Shown: one piece after another, positions 1-13,847 of the stretch
How positions within the stretch are numbered: the first letter of the stretch is position 1
Layout: every line of letters begins with the position of its first letter
Source of the DNA: Monarcha castaneiventris obscurior
Lineage: Eukaryota > Chordata > Aves > Passeriformes > Monarchidae
Length of the DNA stretch: 64,000 nucleotides
Assembly: GCA_026261815.1 (NCBI GenBank)
Contig: JAMPIT010000566.1
Location: 29,041,001-29,105,000 of the forward strand
Direction of reading: 5' to 3'
Program-made: the position numbers and the translations under genes
The notes under the pieces: generated by a model
Told to the model about the DNA's origin: nothing
Databases searched by the model: none
The model's input: the letters and a program-made list of their open reading frames with translations, nothing else

Positions 1-1760
1 GTCAACAGGTTTTCGTTCAGTTGCTTGCAGTTGTCACAATCTCTATTACTTTATTAGACTTTTATATAAGATTCTCCAAACTAAGCTTTTTTTTTTTTTT
101 TTTCAAAATAGTTTCCACTTACATGGTTGCTGGCTTTATAAATCATCATTCCTATTTTTGTAAAATTCCTTAGGTAACTAGATCATGAGTTATTGCTCAT
201 ATTTATAATACGTAAGGTTGAAAATTGAACCCTGGCTCATTGGGACACCCCAGGACATCTAGTCATTTGTATTACCAAAAAATTAATGCAGGCCTGATAG
301 ACTTCCATAGCATAAGAAAAAAAGAAACGTTGATGTAATTTTATCTTCATCTTATATGGCTAAAAGTGGCTATAAAGAAAAAATCATCATAGAGTAGATA
401 AATACCTAGTGAATAATTTTATTACTACTACTACTACTAGTAGTAGTAGTAGCAGTAATAATCTCATAGATAAACATCTCCAGAATCTCCACCCAAATTC
501 AAGTGATCAAGTTATGCTCTTATTTAAAGTTCTCTCATTAACATATTGCTTAGTTGTTATCATAGAGTTTGGTTTACATTACTATAAATTAATTTTAAAT
601 AAAATCGATATTTCATACAAACCTTTAAATAGAAATTAGAAATTAAAATGAGGCATGGTATGTTCATCAGCTCAACAGTAATGATGACATTTTCTTTTAA
701 CACATAATACACTGCACTTGGATAATAAATGATATTACTAGGGAAAAAAATCAAATCACACTTTATTTTATACAATTCTTCTCTTACTGTATATTTGCTT
801 ATGACTGCAGTGGAGAAATAGGATGTCTAAGAATAACCATAGTAGGGACCAATATAAGCTGAAACACTTGGGATGGCTGTTCTTCAAAAAAATCTGCTCT
901 TACGTGGAGTTCTGTAGACAGAATTAGAAATGTGAAAAAACTAAAACGTCAATTTCTAAGTTTATAATTGAAGCTTCTTCTGATCAATCATGAAAAGTAG
1001 AAATCTTATGAAAACAGCACCTGCAGACATTTTTTTCAATGTTTGTAATATCTTAATTGTTCTAAAATAATTTATTTTTTTTCTTTTTTGAACACCATAT
1101 AATTTTTACTCAGTATCAAGTACTTTCTGTCATTTTAGACTAATTACCTCACTAATCTGACTGATGTATCTCGGGATAGTCAAAGCTTCTTAGAATCAAG
1201 TTGTGGTTTATCCTGAGATTCCATCTTAAATGTCCAGTGTACTTTTTCTGTAAGACCTCTGACTCCAGAGATTAAAGTACAGAAGGATTATAGGTGACAG
1301 TTAATCTGAAAAGTATTTTGGGTTTAACATGATTGCATGTTTAATATCCATGCATTTAATTCCAAGTTATATTAATATGTAACCTTACTTTCCATAGTGA
1401 TGTCATATATTAAAAATAGTTACTAAATTATATTATCTGGGTAATGTTTTTCCTTCTTCATATCCACTGGGCTTATGTGAAAATCTAGTAGTAGGGGATT
1501 AATTTTACTTCATATTTTCTGATTTAAAATTGATACTTCACTTAATGGTGAATTTATAGATATCCCAGTTGTATAATTTTCTGTATGTATCAATCTGTAG
1601 CCTCAGATTGCTTATTTTTATCACCTCCTAGTTTCCTAAATGAACTCATGCTGAACCTGATCTAAAGCCAATTGAAATCAATGTGAAATATTTCATTTAT
1701 TTTGATGAATTCATTTATCTTAACACTTAGAAAGAAAAATACACGAAGCAAAACTTTTCA
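1..1760. other. AT-rich stretch without a recognised gene
   Basis: No gene is supported here. The stretch is AT-rich, with a T run at 87-103 and a palindromic trinucleotide tract at 425-452 (listed separately). The open frame at 409-639 is rich in Thr and Ser only because it reads through the trinucleotide tract, and it has no recognisable domain. Both strands are broken by frequent stops. Confidence 0.7.
425..452. repeat. Palindromic (CTA)n(TAG)n trinucleotide tract
   Basis: A perfect 28-bp palindrome: about five CTA units run into five TAG units about a CTAG centre (437-440). Imperfect flanks extend the repeat look to about 421-462. It could extrude as a hairpin or cruciform with 14-bp arms. 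No gene context is visible. Confidence 0.9.
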
Positions 1761-1792
1761 ATTAAACCCTTCTATGATTCTATCATTCTATG
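1761..1792 (+). mobile_element. CR1 3' tail remnant
   Basis: About 30 bp resemble the terminal octamer repeats of CR1 retrotransposons: AACCC is followed by three variant copies of TTCTATGA/ATTCTATG. The sequence upstream does not match CR1, so only the extreme 3' tip would be present. A chance match to such a short AT-rich motif is possible. Confidence 0.4.
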
Positions 1793-1794
1793 TT

Positions 1795-4700
1795 TAGGGT
1801 TGTGCTTTGGGCTTTTTTCTTAAAGAAAGAATTAAAATTATCTAGTTTTTCTAAATATCTGAGAGTCACTAGACTGAATTACTTTAAGCTTATTTAAATG
1901 TTATGACTATAAAGCAAAATCTTTGAAGTAGGGATACAGTGCAAAGGTACCATCCCAGCAAATCAACATAATTATTCTAAACCCTATTTTACCTATATAT
2001 ATTATTTTTCTACACTGCATATGAGTATTAAAATTTGGTTTAGGGAATCACGTTAACATATCAGCCCAACTCAACTGCATGCCACAATACCAAATAAAAC
2101 CCCACTTTATCAACAAACAACACATTATCTGTAGTGCATTAATGTGATATATATTTATGTCTCTGAGGTCAAATAAAGTCAATTTAATACATTTTGCTTT
2201 CTATTTCTTCCTCCAGTTTGAACTTGCCAGATGGTTTACACTGGAATAAAATCTACTTTAGATCTTATCTACTTTAGATCCCAAATCAAACTTTTACTTC
2301 TGATTACATCTTTTCAAATGTGAAATAAAATGGGCCATTTAACAATTTTCCTGTTTATACCTGTTAGACTAAAATAGTTTCTTTATCTTTCAAATTTTCT
2401 TTATATTAATAGATGAAATTTAGATCTTGTCACTACATGAGTAATGACAAGAGAAATGTCATGCACTAGAAAAAACTAATTTAAAAAAATTCTAGCACAT
2501 GAATGGAGTAACTAAATGTTCCGTAAGCCACACAAATGGAGCCGTGAATTTTCAGATGAGCTGTATAAGCATAACTTATACATGTTTGCATCAAATACTG
2601 GACAAACTCTAATTTTATAGCTATATCCAATGAATTTGATTATATCAAACATTTCACAGATTGTGTAACAATGAATAACCTCTGTGTACGTGCCCCTCCC
2701 AGATACTGCCAAAATTAACCCTGTTCTGGCTGGAACCAGAACACCTGCATGTTGTCTTTTTAGTAGTTTTCTTTTCCTAAGAGAAAGGTTTGGAGATAAC
2801 AGGGCTACGAACGAATCCACAAGAATATTCTTTCACAAATAAGGGAGAATATTTACCTTTGCCATGAAGAATATTTAGGTTTTTATTAATGTAGCAGTAC
2901 TATAATCATAGATTATTTGAGTATAGATTGGAATATGTTAACTTGGAAGCTTGAAGGTACTTAGTGGAAGATATATGTCAAATATAGATAAACTATTAAA
3001 TCAATGGAATATGGTGCCTCAGTTTACTCTAGGGTTATGCATAACATATATAGTTTATGCATTAAATAGTAGATTGTCTAATTTAAAGATGAAATTTTAT
3101 TGAAGCATCCTTTTCCAGAGCTGTCTTCCAAGATGACAGTGAAATACTTGTTTCACCCTGTAGGACACTATTTCTTTTCTGTTGAATTAACTGATTAATC
3201 AGCTTGCACTTTGTCATTTCATCTCTGTTCAAACTTAGCTCACTGCTAAAACTTAGACTGTTTTTAAGGGGAAAGTTCAATTTCTGAGATGCTTGCAATT
3301 TGACAGGTAAATTAGAAGCTTAGCAAGTCATAACTCAAGGCTAAGTTGTCATGGACTAGATCTTGAATATGTGATCCAGCTATGTCAATAACAGGATAAA
3401 AAAACCCACATTTTCAGTAAATTAGTAAGTTCCTACCCTGAAAAAGATCTTTCAGGGTGATCCCAGTTGTCACTGATAACAGCTTTGCTGCACTGTGTAG
3501 ATATTTTCAGACAACGTGGAGATATAAACTCCCTTCTTAAATGTTCATTTTATTGGAGATCTGACTGTTAACACCTTGTTACGTTTTAATTAGCCTTGAC
3601 TATTTACTTTTTCACTGTCTTCTAAGGCTGGAGCTACTTTGGCTGGTGTCTTACAGCTTACAGCTGTAAGATGCTTACAGCTGCTCGTGAAAGTGGCTTT
3701 GGGTTCTCTTCTAAGCTTCAAAGGCTCAGGCATCGCAGAAAATTTAGAATTAGTTCTTCTCATTGCAATTACACAGCATTTCAGTAAACATAGCATTTTT
3801 AAATTTTATATTCTATATTCCATATTAAATAATAAGAAAAGCGCAGGAATTATTCCCTTGAACAAGAATAAAATTTCATACTCTAGTAAGGTTTTTTTTA
3901 TTTTCATTTAGGTTTTTATCATTTTTTATGCAGGTATGTTTTTTCACTCTATTTCAGACAGTTCTTTTCTTACTTGATTTTGAAAGCTATACGGTATTTT
4001 TATTCTTGCTATATTATATACAGATGTCTCGGTGTGTCAATAAATATCTGATGTAGCAGTATCAACAGTGAGTATGAATCAATACCTGAATCTGAATGCC
4101 AATTGTATACTTTGTATATACTGTATATACTACAAAGTGTATACTAACACTTTGATTTTACTATTGTAACAAAAAAGTATGCAAATGACGAAGTTGACAT
4201 TAGTAATAGCTTTAGCAATGAGGGAAAAGAAAGGGGAAATCTGACAGTCTGAGACAGCTATATAGAGAAAGATTGGTACAGGATAAAAAGTAAAAATATC
4301 CTAAAAGTGAGCACGATTGTTACTGAGCAAAACAAAACCTCATCAAATAAGAACTTTTCCTGCAAAGGCTCTTGCTGTTTCTGAAACACAATGACAATAG
4401 GAATCAAATACATGCCAACTTAGATCTATTTTCTCTTAAATTTATTTTCCAGTTTACACAATATGATTAAAACTGCATTTTCAAACTTCTTCCACAAGCA
4501 AGGTTAATATCATGGTTTATAGATGGAGTGGATCATTGTAATAATCCATATTTGACCTCCTATAGCACAGGTGAAAGGGCTTTCATTTTAAACTGATATT
4601 TAAACTGATATTTAAATCAAGTTTCCATAGACTTATCTTAATCAGAGAATGGAAGTAGATATGAGGTGTAATCTGTGTGTATACTTCTTGATCTGCAGTT

Positions 4701-7325
4701 TGTCTTGAGAGTGAAAGTCCTTGACTTTTGCTCATTTGTCTTATCTTTTTATTAGTTGATCCAAAGATTAATAGATGGGTTTGAGCACAGGTGTGTAGCT
4801 CCATGAGCACGCACACACTTCTACCTTGCTAACACAGGCTAACTCAATGGTACTAGGATATGTAATAGTTGATATATTTTTTCACCTCTGTCAGTAAACA
4901 TTCTGGCACTGGAGTTTATAAATTAAATTGTTGCTCTTTCCTTTTGTGTTGTAAAGATGTGTGAAATGCTGTTTGAAACTCTTATCTTGTGAATATCTTC
5001 CACTTGCAGATGTAATGTGATCCTCTGCCAAGTATTAGCAACATTGCTGATCTTGTTTTAATATATTGGATATTTTCTTATCATGGTATAACCAATGTAC
5101 AGCTACGGATATCTCACAGTCTCTGTCTGACACCATTTCTCACAATGCTTCATCCATTAAATCTCATCCCACATCTTTGGCAAATGGGTCACTTATCTTG
5201 TATCATAAGACTGCTGTTCCTAACTCTTGGAAAGCTCTGAATCAGTAATGAGGGCAACTCCAGTATAAACACGAGTGGCCATAAACAGTTTACCTTGCCA
5301 TGATAAAATATGTCCCAGCAAAATTACAGAATATCACAAGTCATAACATGATTAGATATCCGTTTTTCATGTTACCATCTGCAAGTATTACAGAGTTTTG
5401 AAGTGGGGAAAGAAAGCAAATTTATTTCCTTCCTGAAAGCGACTGGTTTTTCAAACGCTATAAAACCTGCATGTTACAGGAACGTACAGTTTAGGTTTCT
5501 GCTGTATTCTTGTAGGTATTTCATCTTCTAAGCCCTTATTTACCTCTTTACCCTTGATTCAGAGAACCCTCATGACTTACAAGAACTGGAACTAAGCACA
5601 TATCATTACTTTGTCTATGATAAAAACTCATTTATATTTCTCTGTTTTACTGCTAGAAGTGAGCACCTTAATACAGTGAAAAACCTGAGCATTGTAAAAA
5701 GTGGTATTAGTGCCGCATGAATTAAGCTGAAATATGTGTGTTTCTCATGCATAATTAAAAGACGGCATCTTGCCCAGGCATATCCAAATACTGTAGCTTT
5801 TTCACACAAGATCAGACGTGCTTTTTAAATCACAGTTTATTTTTTTATGAATCTATCTCATCCCTTGGGCTATTCAGGGTACAGTAAGTTTATTTTCACC
5901 TTTGAAGACTAAACCTTATGTTTCTAGGATGTAATAAAAAGGTTAAGGAAACTGATGATATTCTGCTGTTTCGCTAGAAAGAGGGTATTGAACTTTAAAA
6001 TGTCTCTCAATAATAAATACACAACAACTCTTCATATCTACACAGAATATTAGACACTGTATTTATCTCATGTTGGAATTAGAAACTGGAATTGGAAGCC
6101 AAGAATTCTTGATTTTTATGTATTGAGCAGGTAAAATTTACTCCACCTTCACCCCTGAGAAAGTCACTTAACTGTTGAACATTTTTTTAATGTACTCCCA
6201 CTGAAGTGTGGGCAATGGTAATTATTTTCTTCACAAAGCATTATGATAGTGAGAGTGGGCTCATTGCTTTGCTTGCTAACCTCTTTGTTTTTGCAAGAGA
6301 CCTATCTATAGATCTACAGGTTTTTTGTGAGTGTGATGTCGGTGAGCTAAAATTACTTAAGTTATGCTTCACTGATAGAATTGATAGCATGGATGGGATT
6401 TTCTAGCAGAAGAGATGCTGTGGGAAAAAGTCCCATAAGAATCAACACAACAAACCTGTTTAATTCATATTTAAATAAAGATGAGGCAAGCTGTGTACTT
6501 TAGGTTTGTTATCTCAACAATGTGGAAATTGCACATTTTTTGTTGTTTCTGTATAATCCTTCCATCTTCTGCATCTTGGTTATTTGAAGAGACTGTTATC
6601 CACTTGCTACAAGCGCAAAGTATTTTGAATCAATTCTCTATCTTTGCCACAGGGAGGACAGTTTAAATACCAGAATTAATTACAAATCTTGAGTGCAGGG
6701 TGGATCATGGTAATCATTGCACTACTAAGAAGATTTTTTCACACCCCTTCTTCATCTTTTAATATGTCTGTATCTTCAATTCACACTCCTGGATGCTTTC
6801 ATAACAATAGTAGGCCAGGATGTCTCATTTTCCTCTGTACAAGTACTCAATACAACTCCTCTGGGTTTTATTGCTATTTTCTGTTTATTTTCTCCATTCC
6901 TCCCTTCATTTTTATTACACTTTTATTGTTATCTCCCTTTACTCTTACCTTTTTTAAATGCTTTTTTTTTAATATGCTTTCTTCCTTCACATTCACAGCT
7001 GCAGCTACAGAAGTGATGAACTAAACCAGTGAATATTACATTCATTTTGAGGCTGCAGAGTCTGAAAATATCCAAATATTTTTCCTCTTGTAATGCTTCA
7101 GAGCCCAGGACTTCTTTTTAAGCCATGTCCCACAAAGCTATGATTTCAACTTTAAAGCATATCACTTTATAAAGTTCACCTGGCTCCTGTGGAACACAAT
7201 TTTAAGAAAAGCTTGTCACATTGGAAAACTCAGAAAATCTTCTTCATCAGAGCCATTCTGTGGAAGGTCCAAAGACGAATGGAAGGATCTGAGAACAAGT
7301 ACATCACTACATGAAAAACAAGGGA
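1795..7325. other. AT-rich stretch without a recognised gene
   Basis: About 5.5 kb with no supported gene or long repeat. Frames of 60-111 codons occur on both strands (for example 6689-7024 plus, and 2512-2820 minus) but show no domain, family resemblance or splice context. Small local features are a direct repeat of about 13 bp at 2251-2281, the inverted repeat at 4104-4144, and a doubled 12-bp ACTGATATTTAA unit near 4590-4616. Confidence 0.65.
4104..4144. repeat. Inverted repeat (potential hairpin)
   Basis: GTATACTTTGTA on the left is mirrored by TACAAAGTGTATAC on the right, around a centre of GTATATAC-type alternation. The arms pair except for one extra base. It is a structure-prone AT/TA tract; no function can be inferred. 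Confidence 0.7.
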
Positions 7326-7329
7326 ATAT

Positions 7330-7607
7330 AATGATAAGACCAGGTGGAATGATTTTCAACTGAAAGAGGGAAGATTTACGTTAGATATTATGAAGAAAAT
7401 AATTACTGTGAGGGCGGTGAGGCACTGGAACACATTTCCAGAAGTCATGTGTGTCCCATCCCTGGAAGTGTTCAAGGCCAGGCTGAATGGGGCTTTGAGC
7501 AACCCGATCTAGTGAAAGGTGTCCCTGCCCATGGCAGGGAGGGTGGAAAGAGATGATTTTTAAGGTCCCTTCCAATCCAAACCATTCTGTGATTCTATAA
7601 TTCTATG
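7330..7607 (+). mobile_element. CR1 LINE, 3' end (5'-truncated)
   Basis: This is the 3' untranslated end of a chicken-repeat-1 non-LTR retrotransposon. The order of blocks is typical of avian CR1: an AAACTGAAAGAGGG-like block, TTAGATATTA, GAGGCACTGGAACA, a GTGTTCAAGGCCAGG block, then AAGGTCCCTTCCAA and two variant ATTCTATG tail octamers at the end. The 5' side is lost near 7330 by the truncation typical of CR1. No coding capacity remains; a minus-strand frame at 7381-7575 is only the antisense of the repeat. Confidence 0.93.
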
Positions 7608-7609
7608 AA

Positions 7610-10600
7610 AACAACACTACTGCTGGTTTCTGTACTTAGCAAAATATTTGCAAGGATTGTGAGCTCAGACACAAGCTATAAGGAATTACAGAAGTCCAGA
7701 CAGGAATTTGAATGACTGGATCACCACAGCCAAAATCCATCTGGCTTATGTGGTTTGGCTCTTTAATTAATCTTATTCTCTAGATGAGAAATTCTGGGGG
7801 AGTAAAAAGTTCAAAGAATCACTCAGACTGTGAACAGACCTGACCATATAGGTACATATTTGGTTTTTCAGGAGATGTAATGTTATTTGCTAAGCTCTTT
7901 TTGTAATCTTTACCTGTTCTCTAAGACTACACAGAAGGGGTTTTTTTAATCAATTTCTGCCTAATATCTGCATTTTAAAGAGAAAAGTTGGAAAATAAAA
8001 TATTTGTGTTATAAAATATTGTCTTTTCTTTGGTCAGGAGAAATTTATTTTTCAGCATCTCCGTTGCAGTCCATAGTTTGGACTATGAGCAATCTGGACA
8101 TTTGGCATCCAGTGGACCTGGAGATTGTTAGCATTAGGAGGTAATTTGAAAGTAGTTTCTTGTAAAATAACCAGATTCTGATTTAAGATAGACTAAAGAT
8201 TTTCTGCAACAGTTGAGTAGGAATTTTTCCTGCTGTAAACCATAAGCACATTACTTCAACAAATTTTATTAAGTAATCTATAAAGATCATAAATATACAC
8301 ACATTTCAATGAAGGATATATATGACCAATCTTTTGACAGACAGATTGCTGCAGGATCCTTTCTGTTCCTGTCAGGAAATATATGTTGCTTCAGGAATTG
8401 ACACAGAGCAAGAAAACAGTTTTATACACCCCAATCTTAATTTTCAGTGTTAAATGATATAGCTCTGCAGACATATCTAAACCCTACTTGTTTGTTTTAC
8501 AAACAAGCAGACAAAAAAACCCCACAGCTATAGATAAAACAATCAGTCCATCTATTATGTCTGAGATTCTTCAAAGCTGAATTGTAATGTGAGTCTCCTG
8601 TCCCACCACAAACCCTAAATGTCTGTTGTATGAATAAGAACCAGTTATTAAACAAAATAAAGAAACTAAAAAGTGCCAAAAACCCCAAACCAAGCCAAAC
8701 TCGAACTGGAGCAATACTTTGCTCCTCTAAAGAAGGAACTCAACACATAAGAGCTCAACACGAGCCCTATGAAAGTCAGGTTCACAGTCCATCAAAATGT
8801 GAACAAGGCCACCCTGAATTAATATATGGGCTTGTATACATAACAAAGCCTATAGAAGTAGTTAATGTAAACCTACCTAAAAGGTACAAAACTGTCACAA
8901 AGTTTAGAGGCATCTGTTAGAGGATGCAACGGACAGAGAATGTTGAGTCCTGAATAGCAGACTATTTTAATACGATTGAACATACATTTCAATTCAATTC
9001 TCACACAGATCGCGCATACTCGTAGATAATTAGTGCATTGGGAAAAGTGCACTCAGAAGCACCTCCACACAGACCACCTGCTGCAGGAACCTCTCTTTCC
9101 AAAGTGATTTCCCTCCAGAAGCACTTGTGTGCAAGAAGGAAGGCATTACCTGACATCCACTGAAGGCTTCCACCTGAACTCATGAACACACCTGAGAGCG
9201 ATTCTGTCTTCTGCACCACAAGCAAAAGGGAGTCAGTGTCCTGGGAGGTGGAACTGCAGTCTCTGGCAGGTGGGACCACAGTCAGAGGCCACAGTAAGGA
9301 AAAGGCCATAGTTTGTAAATTCAAAAGATGTCTATGCAAAGCAGTTCAATTTGTTGAAATTTTCGACTGGTTTTATCTTCTTAGAATAAATAATGCTGTA
9401 AAATCAACCAAACATTCATTTGAATAAATAAAAGTTTTCTAACGCATATACAATTACATATATATTATGACACAAAAGTTAATTTAAGTTGGATTAACAA
9501 CTGTAGTGATTTTAAATAGTTTGTTGCTGAAACATCTCTGAAACTAATCAAAAACACCAGAACACTTCCTTTTTTTTTTTTTTTGGTTTAATATGTACTG
9601 TGAAAGACTGTATTAACAGTATGACTTCCAAGATTGTATGGAGTACAACAATATTTAGCTAACATTGCATTAATTAACAGTGAACAAAAAATTAACAAAT
9701 TCTGGGCACACAATGTGAATGACAATCAGGGATCTGCCAAAAATTACAAGCAGAGGCAGCAGAAAATGCTGAGGATTTTTTTGTTTTTCTCTTAAATCCA
9801 CTGTGTGGGAGGAGAAAAGCATAGAGGGACTTTCCAAACCGTGGAATTTCTATGGGGGAGTTTGTTTTGATTACACATTCTATTTAATCTCAAATTTTTA
9901 CAGGAGATACTTGTGAAAGACATTCAGAAACATGTATTTTAATGAGCTATAATCTGTGCTAATGAACATGGTTTTATGCAAAAAAAACTTAAAAATCCAA
10001 ATCGCTCAAGCTGTGCAATGAACATCCAGTATTTTACGGCTCAGGAGAAGGCAAATGGCATTCTTATTACAACTTAAAATGTAATCATAAATATCTGAAC
10101 TGTCCCAAGACTTGAAAAGCACTGTGATAAATTTCTTTACCTGCATCTAAATAATCAGTAGGATTATTTCATTAATTATATAATTCAAGCATCTGATTGC
10201 AACATGCATGCTGAAAAACTAGTGAACTAAACAATGATCAATTTTACTTTTAAATATGCTGATGAGGAAATTATTAAAATTCATCTTTGAATGTAGTTTA
10301 CTGAAAAATCCAAACAACTATGAAGAAAATGGTCACAGATAAAAGATTCAGTTCTGAAACATCCTGGCCTGCCTCTTGGTGTGTACATTATTACAAATAC
10401 TGTAATTTTCTAGCTGTTGTCCCATAGATTATGCTTACATTTAAAATAATTTTTGTATGTGTGAAATGACTTTGTATTTTTTACATGTTGGCAAATTTGC
10501 ATTATTCTGAAACTTGTCCTCTGCTCAGAATGCAGAGAGACCTGACCAGCTGACAAGTCCATGGGCTGATGGTCAATTTGTGCTCTTTGAGATGGTTCAT

Positions 10601-13445
10601 TGCAAACAGAAATGAACTTTTAACACTTTCTCTGAAAATCATTTTGTATGTGGTACTTGAAGTACTAATAGGCCAGGATATAACCGGACAAAAATAATCT
10701 GCTGTTACAGAAGGAAAGCTTCTGATACATTTCTCTGGTGTAGTAGGATTCCTCCAACCGTGTTTTAGGCATCTGCAATATAATTGCCTAGGCCCAAGCT
10801 TTAAATCCAGATGTCTGGAAAGCCAACTGAGAGAAACCCTTATTTGTAAGGCTTTATTTATCTGACTTATTTTAGCTCTGTGTGTTCAGATGATTTAAAT
10901 TATATATTCCAAAATGTTCTCCTCCATTTATTTTAATTCCATTATATTATTCTGTGATTTTTCTAACAAGTTTGTAACAAAGCAACAAATATCATATTTC
11001 CCATTTGTTATCAAATCAAAATGTTACAATATTATTTTTCTTTGTTGTTTCAGACTGCGTGCTTATGAACTAACAAATTAGGTTTTCATTGCTAAGAAAA
11101 CCAGCCCTTGTTTAATCATATGCTCAACAATCTGGTTTAATTTTCTGTCTGGCTCTCCAGGAGTACTGTGGTTTGGTGTGATAAAGATAAGTATGGAAAG
11201 AAAATGTTAAATTCTTATTTTGATAGAACAACAACATTCAACCTATATGCCATGAAATCAAGTTCTATTTTATTTGAAGCTGGAATACGTTTGAACACTT
11301 GATCAGCTTCATCTCACTTGGTCTAGTTTTCTGCACACTAGAAACACACATATTTAAATTTCAATTTTTTTTTGTTATAAGAAAATGAGAAACAACAATG
11401 CAACACAAAATAAAATTAATGTCCCTAAATAAGACATTATCAACTAAAGCTACATTAGTAATGGAAAAGAGGACACACAGGGCAGGAATACACCATGAAA
11501 GATTCCCCATAACTAACTGATTGTTTTAAGCTCTTAAGCATAACCTTCTCAGACTTCATGGTATGTATGTATGTTCCCCAAATCTGTTCTCTCCAAACTG
11601 TTCAATAAACTCATATGAAATGAACAACCTTAAACAACTGCAGATGTCAGCTTGCTTTGTTTTTTGGATTGAGTTGTGACAGCAATGTCTATTTTCTTGG
11701 TGATTTTGATCTTCATATGTTAAAGTTAACAATTATTGGGGTAGAGATATTTAACTGTAAATTATCATATTTCCGTTTAAGTCAGTAGGGCTAGGACAAC
11801 TTAATTTATTTGAGGATTCCCAAAAGTCCATAAGGAGCTATCACAGAAATCTGGAGATGGAATTTAGTCCCTGAAGTGTGTAATGAAGAGATATAATCAA
11901 CTCAAAATATAAATCTCTGGGAAAATTAGTTATAAACAGTTTCATATTGATAAAAAGGTAAATTAATAGTCAAACACTGCAGGAACAAAATGAACACAAT
12001 GAACTCTAATAAACAGTAGAATAAAATGTAGAATTACTCACTGGTTTCCTGTCAAACATTCAATTGGTAATGGCACCAGAGGGGACAGAATTTTTTCCTT
12101 TGGTTTTCAGTATCAAATATCAGCTACTTTACTCTAAACCTTCCTATTTTGCTTTGCAAAAGTGTAAAGCTTCTACTGTCAAAATTAGCATAAAAGTCAC
12201 AGCAATTAAGCAGTTAAAACACTGCTGGGAATACACCAATCAGATGGAGCATTTAGAAAAACATTAAAATTTTATTTTTTTATATACTCTTCAGGGTATA
12301 TTTTATAAGAAACTCTGAGTGCTGATAAAACCACTCCATCCAAGGGATAAATTGAAGCCATATTTCTCTCTGAATGTAGTTTTGATCTCTGGAAATTGTG
12401 TTTTATAGATAAAGAATAATTGAGAACTTGTCATTCTTCAACAATAGAAGTTAAACAGTTGAGTTTTCTCTGAAAGTGAAAACAAATATTAAAGTGTTCT
12501 GAGCCTAGCACAGCATCTTTGAGTATGTACTCATAAAAACTTCAAAACAAGATATTTCCTATTTTGTAATAATGCCACCTGAAAAAGCTGTTGCTAGGTT
12601 GGCACTAAGACCAGAAGTATTACTGCCCTCTTCTAAATCATGTTTCAGAAGCCCAGAGATTTTATTTATCCATCAATGAAAACTGATTATGCTCTGGATT
12701 AAAAAATGTGAAATGTGTATCTGGTTATTCTGCAACACAAATCACCTACCACATTCCCTCATGAGCAATGGCAATTACTTGTCATTCTACTGAAAAATCT
12801 TACCCTACTACAGAGAAAGAAGGTGAATGAAAGCTAAGCAGGGTGGTGATGCTGACACAAACAAAGTTCCAGAAGTCATGGCTGCACACCTTGGTTCTCA
12901 GACACAAAGTTCCCTGGTCAAGTGACTTGAATATTTAAGTAGCTTTTTTGTACTTTTCTCTTTTTTAAGTACAATGCAGATTTTCTGGAATTCTATCAAC
13001 AGACAGGATAGAGATGTTTAAACGGCTTTCAGAACTAATATTGCTTTATGAAGCTAGGTACTTCATCCCAAACCCAAAAAATTACAAATCATGTGCCTCA
13101 ATTTAAGCAGATATGTCAGCTTTGAGCCCCCAGAATTTATATGTGCATGCTTAAACTTACACTAACAGTTAAAATCAGTAGTATGATCCAGAGTTTAGAA
13201 TTTTGGGTGAGTTCTTCCTTTTCACTAAAGAATTTTTTTCAGGTGCGCATCAATTCTTGTACCACTGAAAAGAAAACTAGACAATCCAAGTGAAAAAAAA
13301 ATTTTGTTTTTAAAAAGCTCTCTTTTCTGTTTAAATATGTGGTCCTCAGAAGAGAAGTTAAGCAGTACCAAAAAATCCAAACCTAGGAGGCAAATATTTT
13401 CCATTTATTCTTTCAAAGTGCCAGGAAAATGAAATTCCTGGTCTT
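7610..13445. other. AT-rich stretch without a recognised gene
   Basis: About 5.8 kb with no supported gene. A T run lies at 9570-9584. The part from about 9000 to 9340 is richer in G+C and CpG than its surroundings and carries a 112-codon minus-strand frame; it has no family resemblance I recognise and could be an old repeat or a small conserved element. The rest is AT-rich with short frames only. Confidence 0.6.
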
Positions 13446-13447
13446 AA

Positions 13448-13845
13448 TGTATTAGGTTTGTGTGGCAAGGTTTTTGCAGCGAGGGGTTGGAGGAGTGACT
13501 TCTGTGAGAAGCTGCCAGAAGCTTCCCCATGTTTGACAGAGCCAATGCCAGCCAGCTCCATGACAGAGGAGCTCATCAGTGGTGGCAGTAGTGTTTCTGG
13601 GATAACGCATTCAAGGGGAAAGAAGTTACTGAAGAGAAACAGCTGGACAGAAGACAAAAGTGCAAATATATGAGTGAAAGAGCCCTGCAGACACCAAAGT
13701 GAAGGCAGCAGAGGAGGTGCTCCAGATGTTGGAACAGAGATTCCTCTGCAGCCTGTGGTGCAGAGCCCATGGTGAGACAGCTGTGCCACTGCAGCCCACA
13801 CTGGAGCAGAGATCCACCTGCAGCCCATGGAGAACACCATGCCTT
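13448..13845 (+). mobile_element. ERV LTR fragment, 5' part (long avian LTR family)
   Basis: The sequence starts with TGTATTAGGTTTGTGTGG, the 5' edge as I remember it of a long (over 1 kb) avian endogenous retrovirus LTR, probably ERVL-like. Further blocks agree: GTGAGAAGCTGCCAGAAGC, GACAGAGCCAATGCCAGC, and then CTGCAGCCCATGG-type repeated phrases. Only about 400 bp are present: it stops near 13845 in the repeated phrases and abuts a CR1 tail. It lacks the polyadenylation half and the 3' CA edge. Frames of up to 160 codons on the minus strand here are non-retroviral antisense frames. Confidence 0.82.
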
Positions 13846-13847
13846 AA

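Noticed and set aside
409..639. A small protein with Thr and Ser runs
   Set aside because: The runs come from the CTA/TAG trinucleotide repeat; the rest of the frame is ordinary AT-rich sequence.
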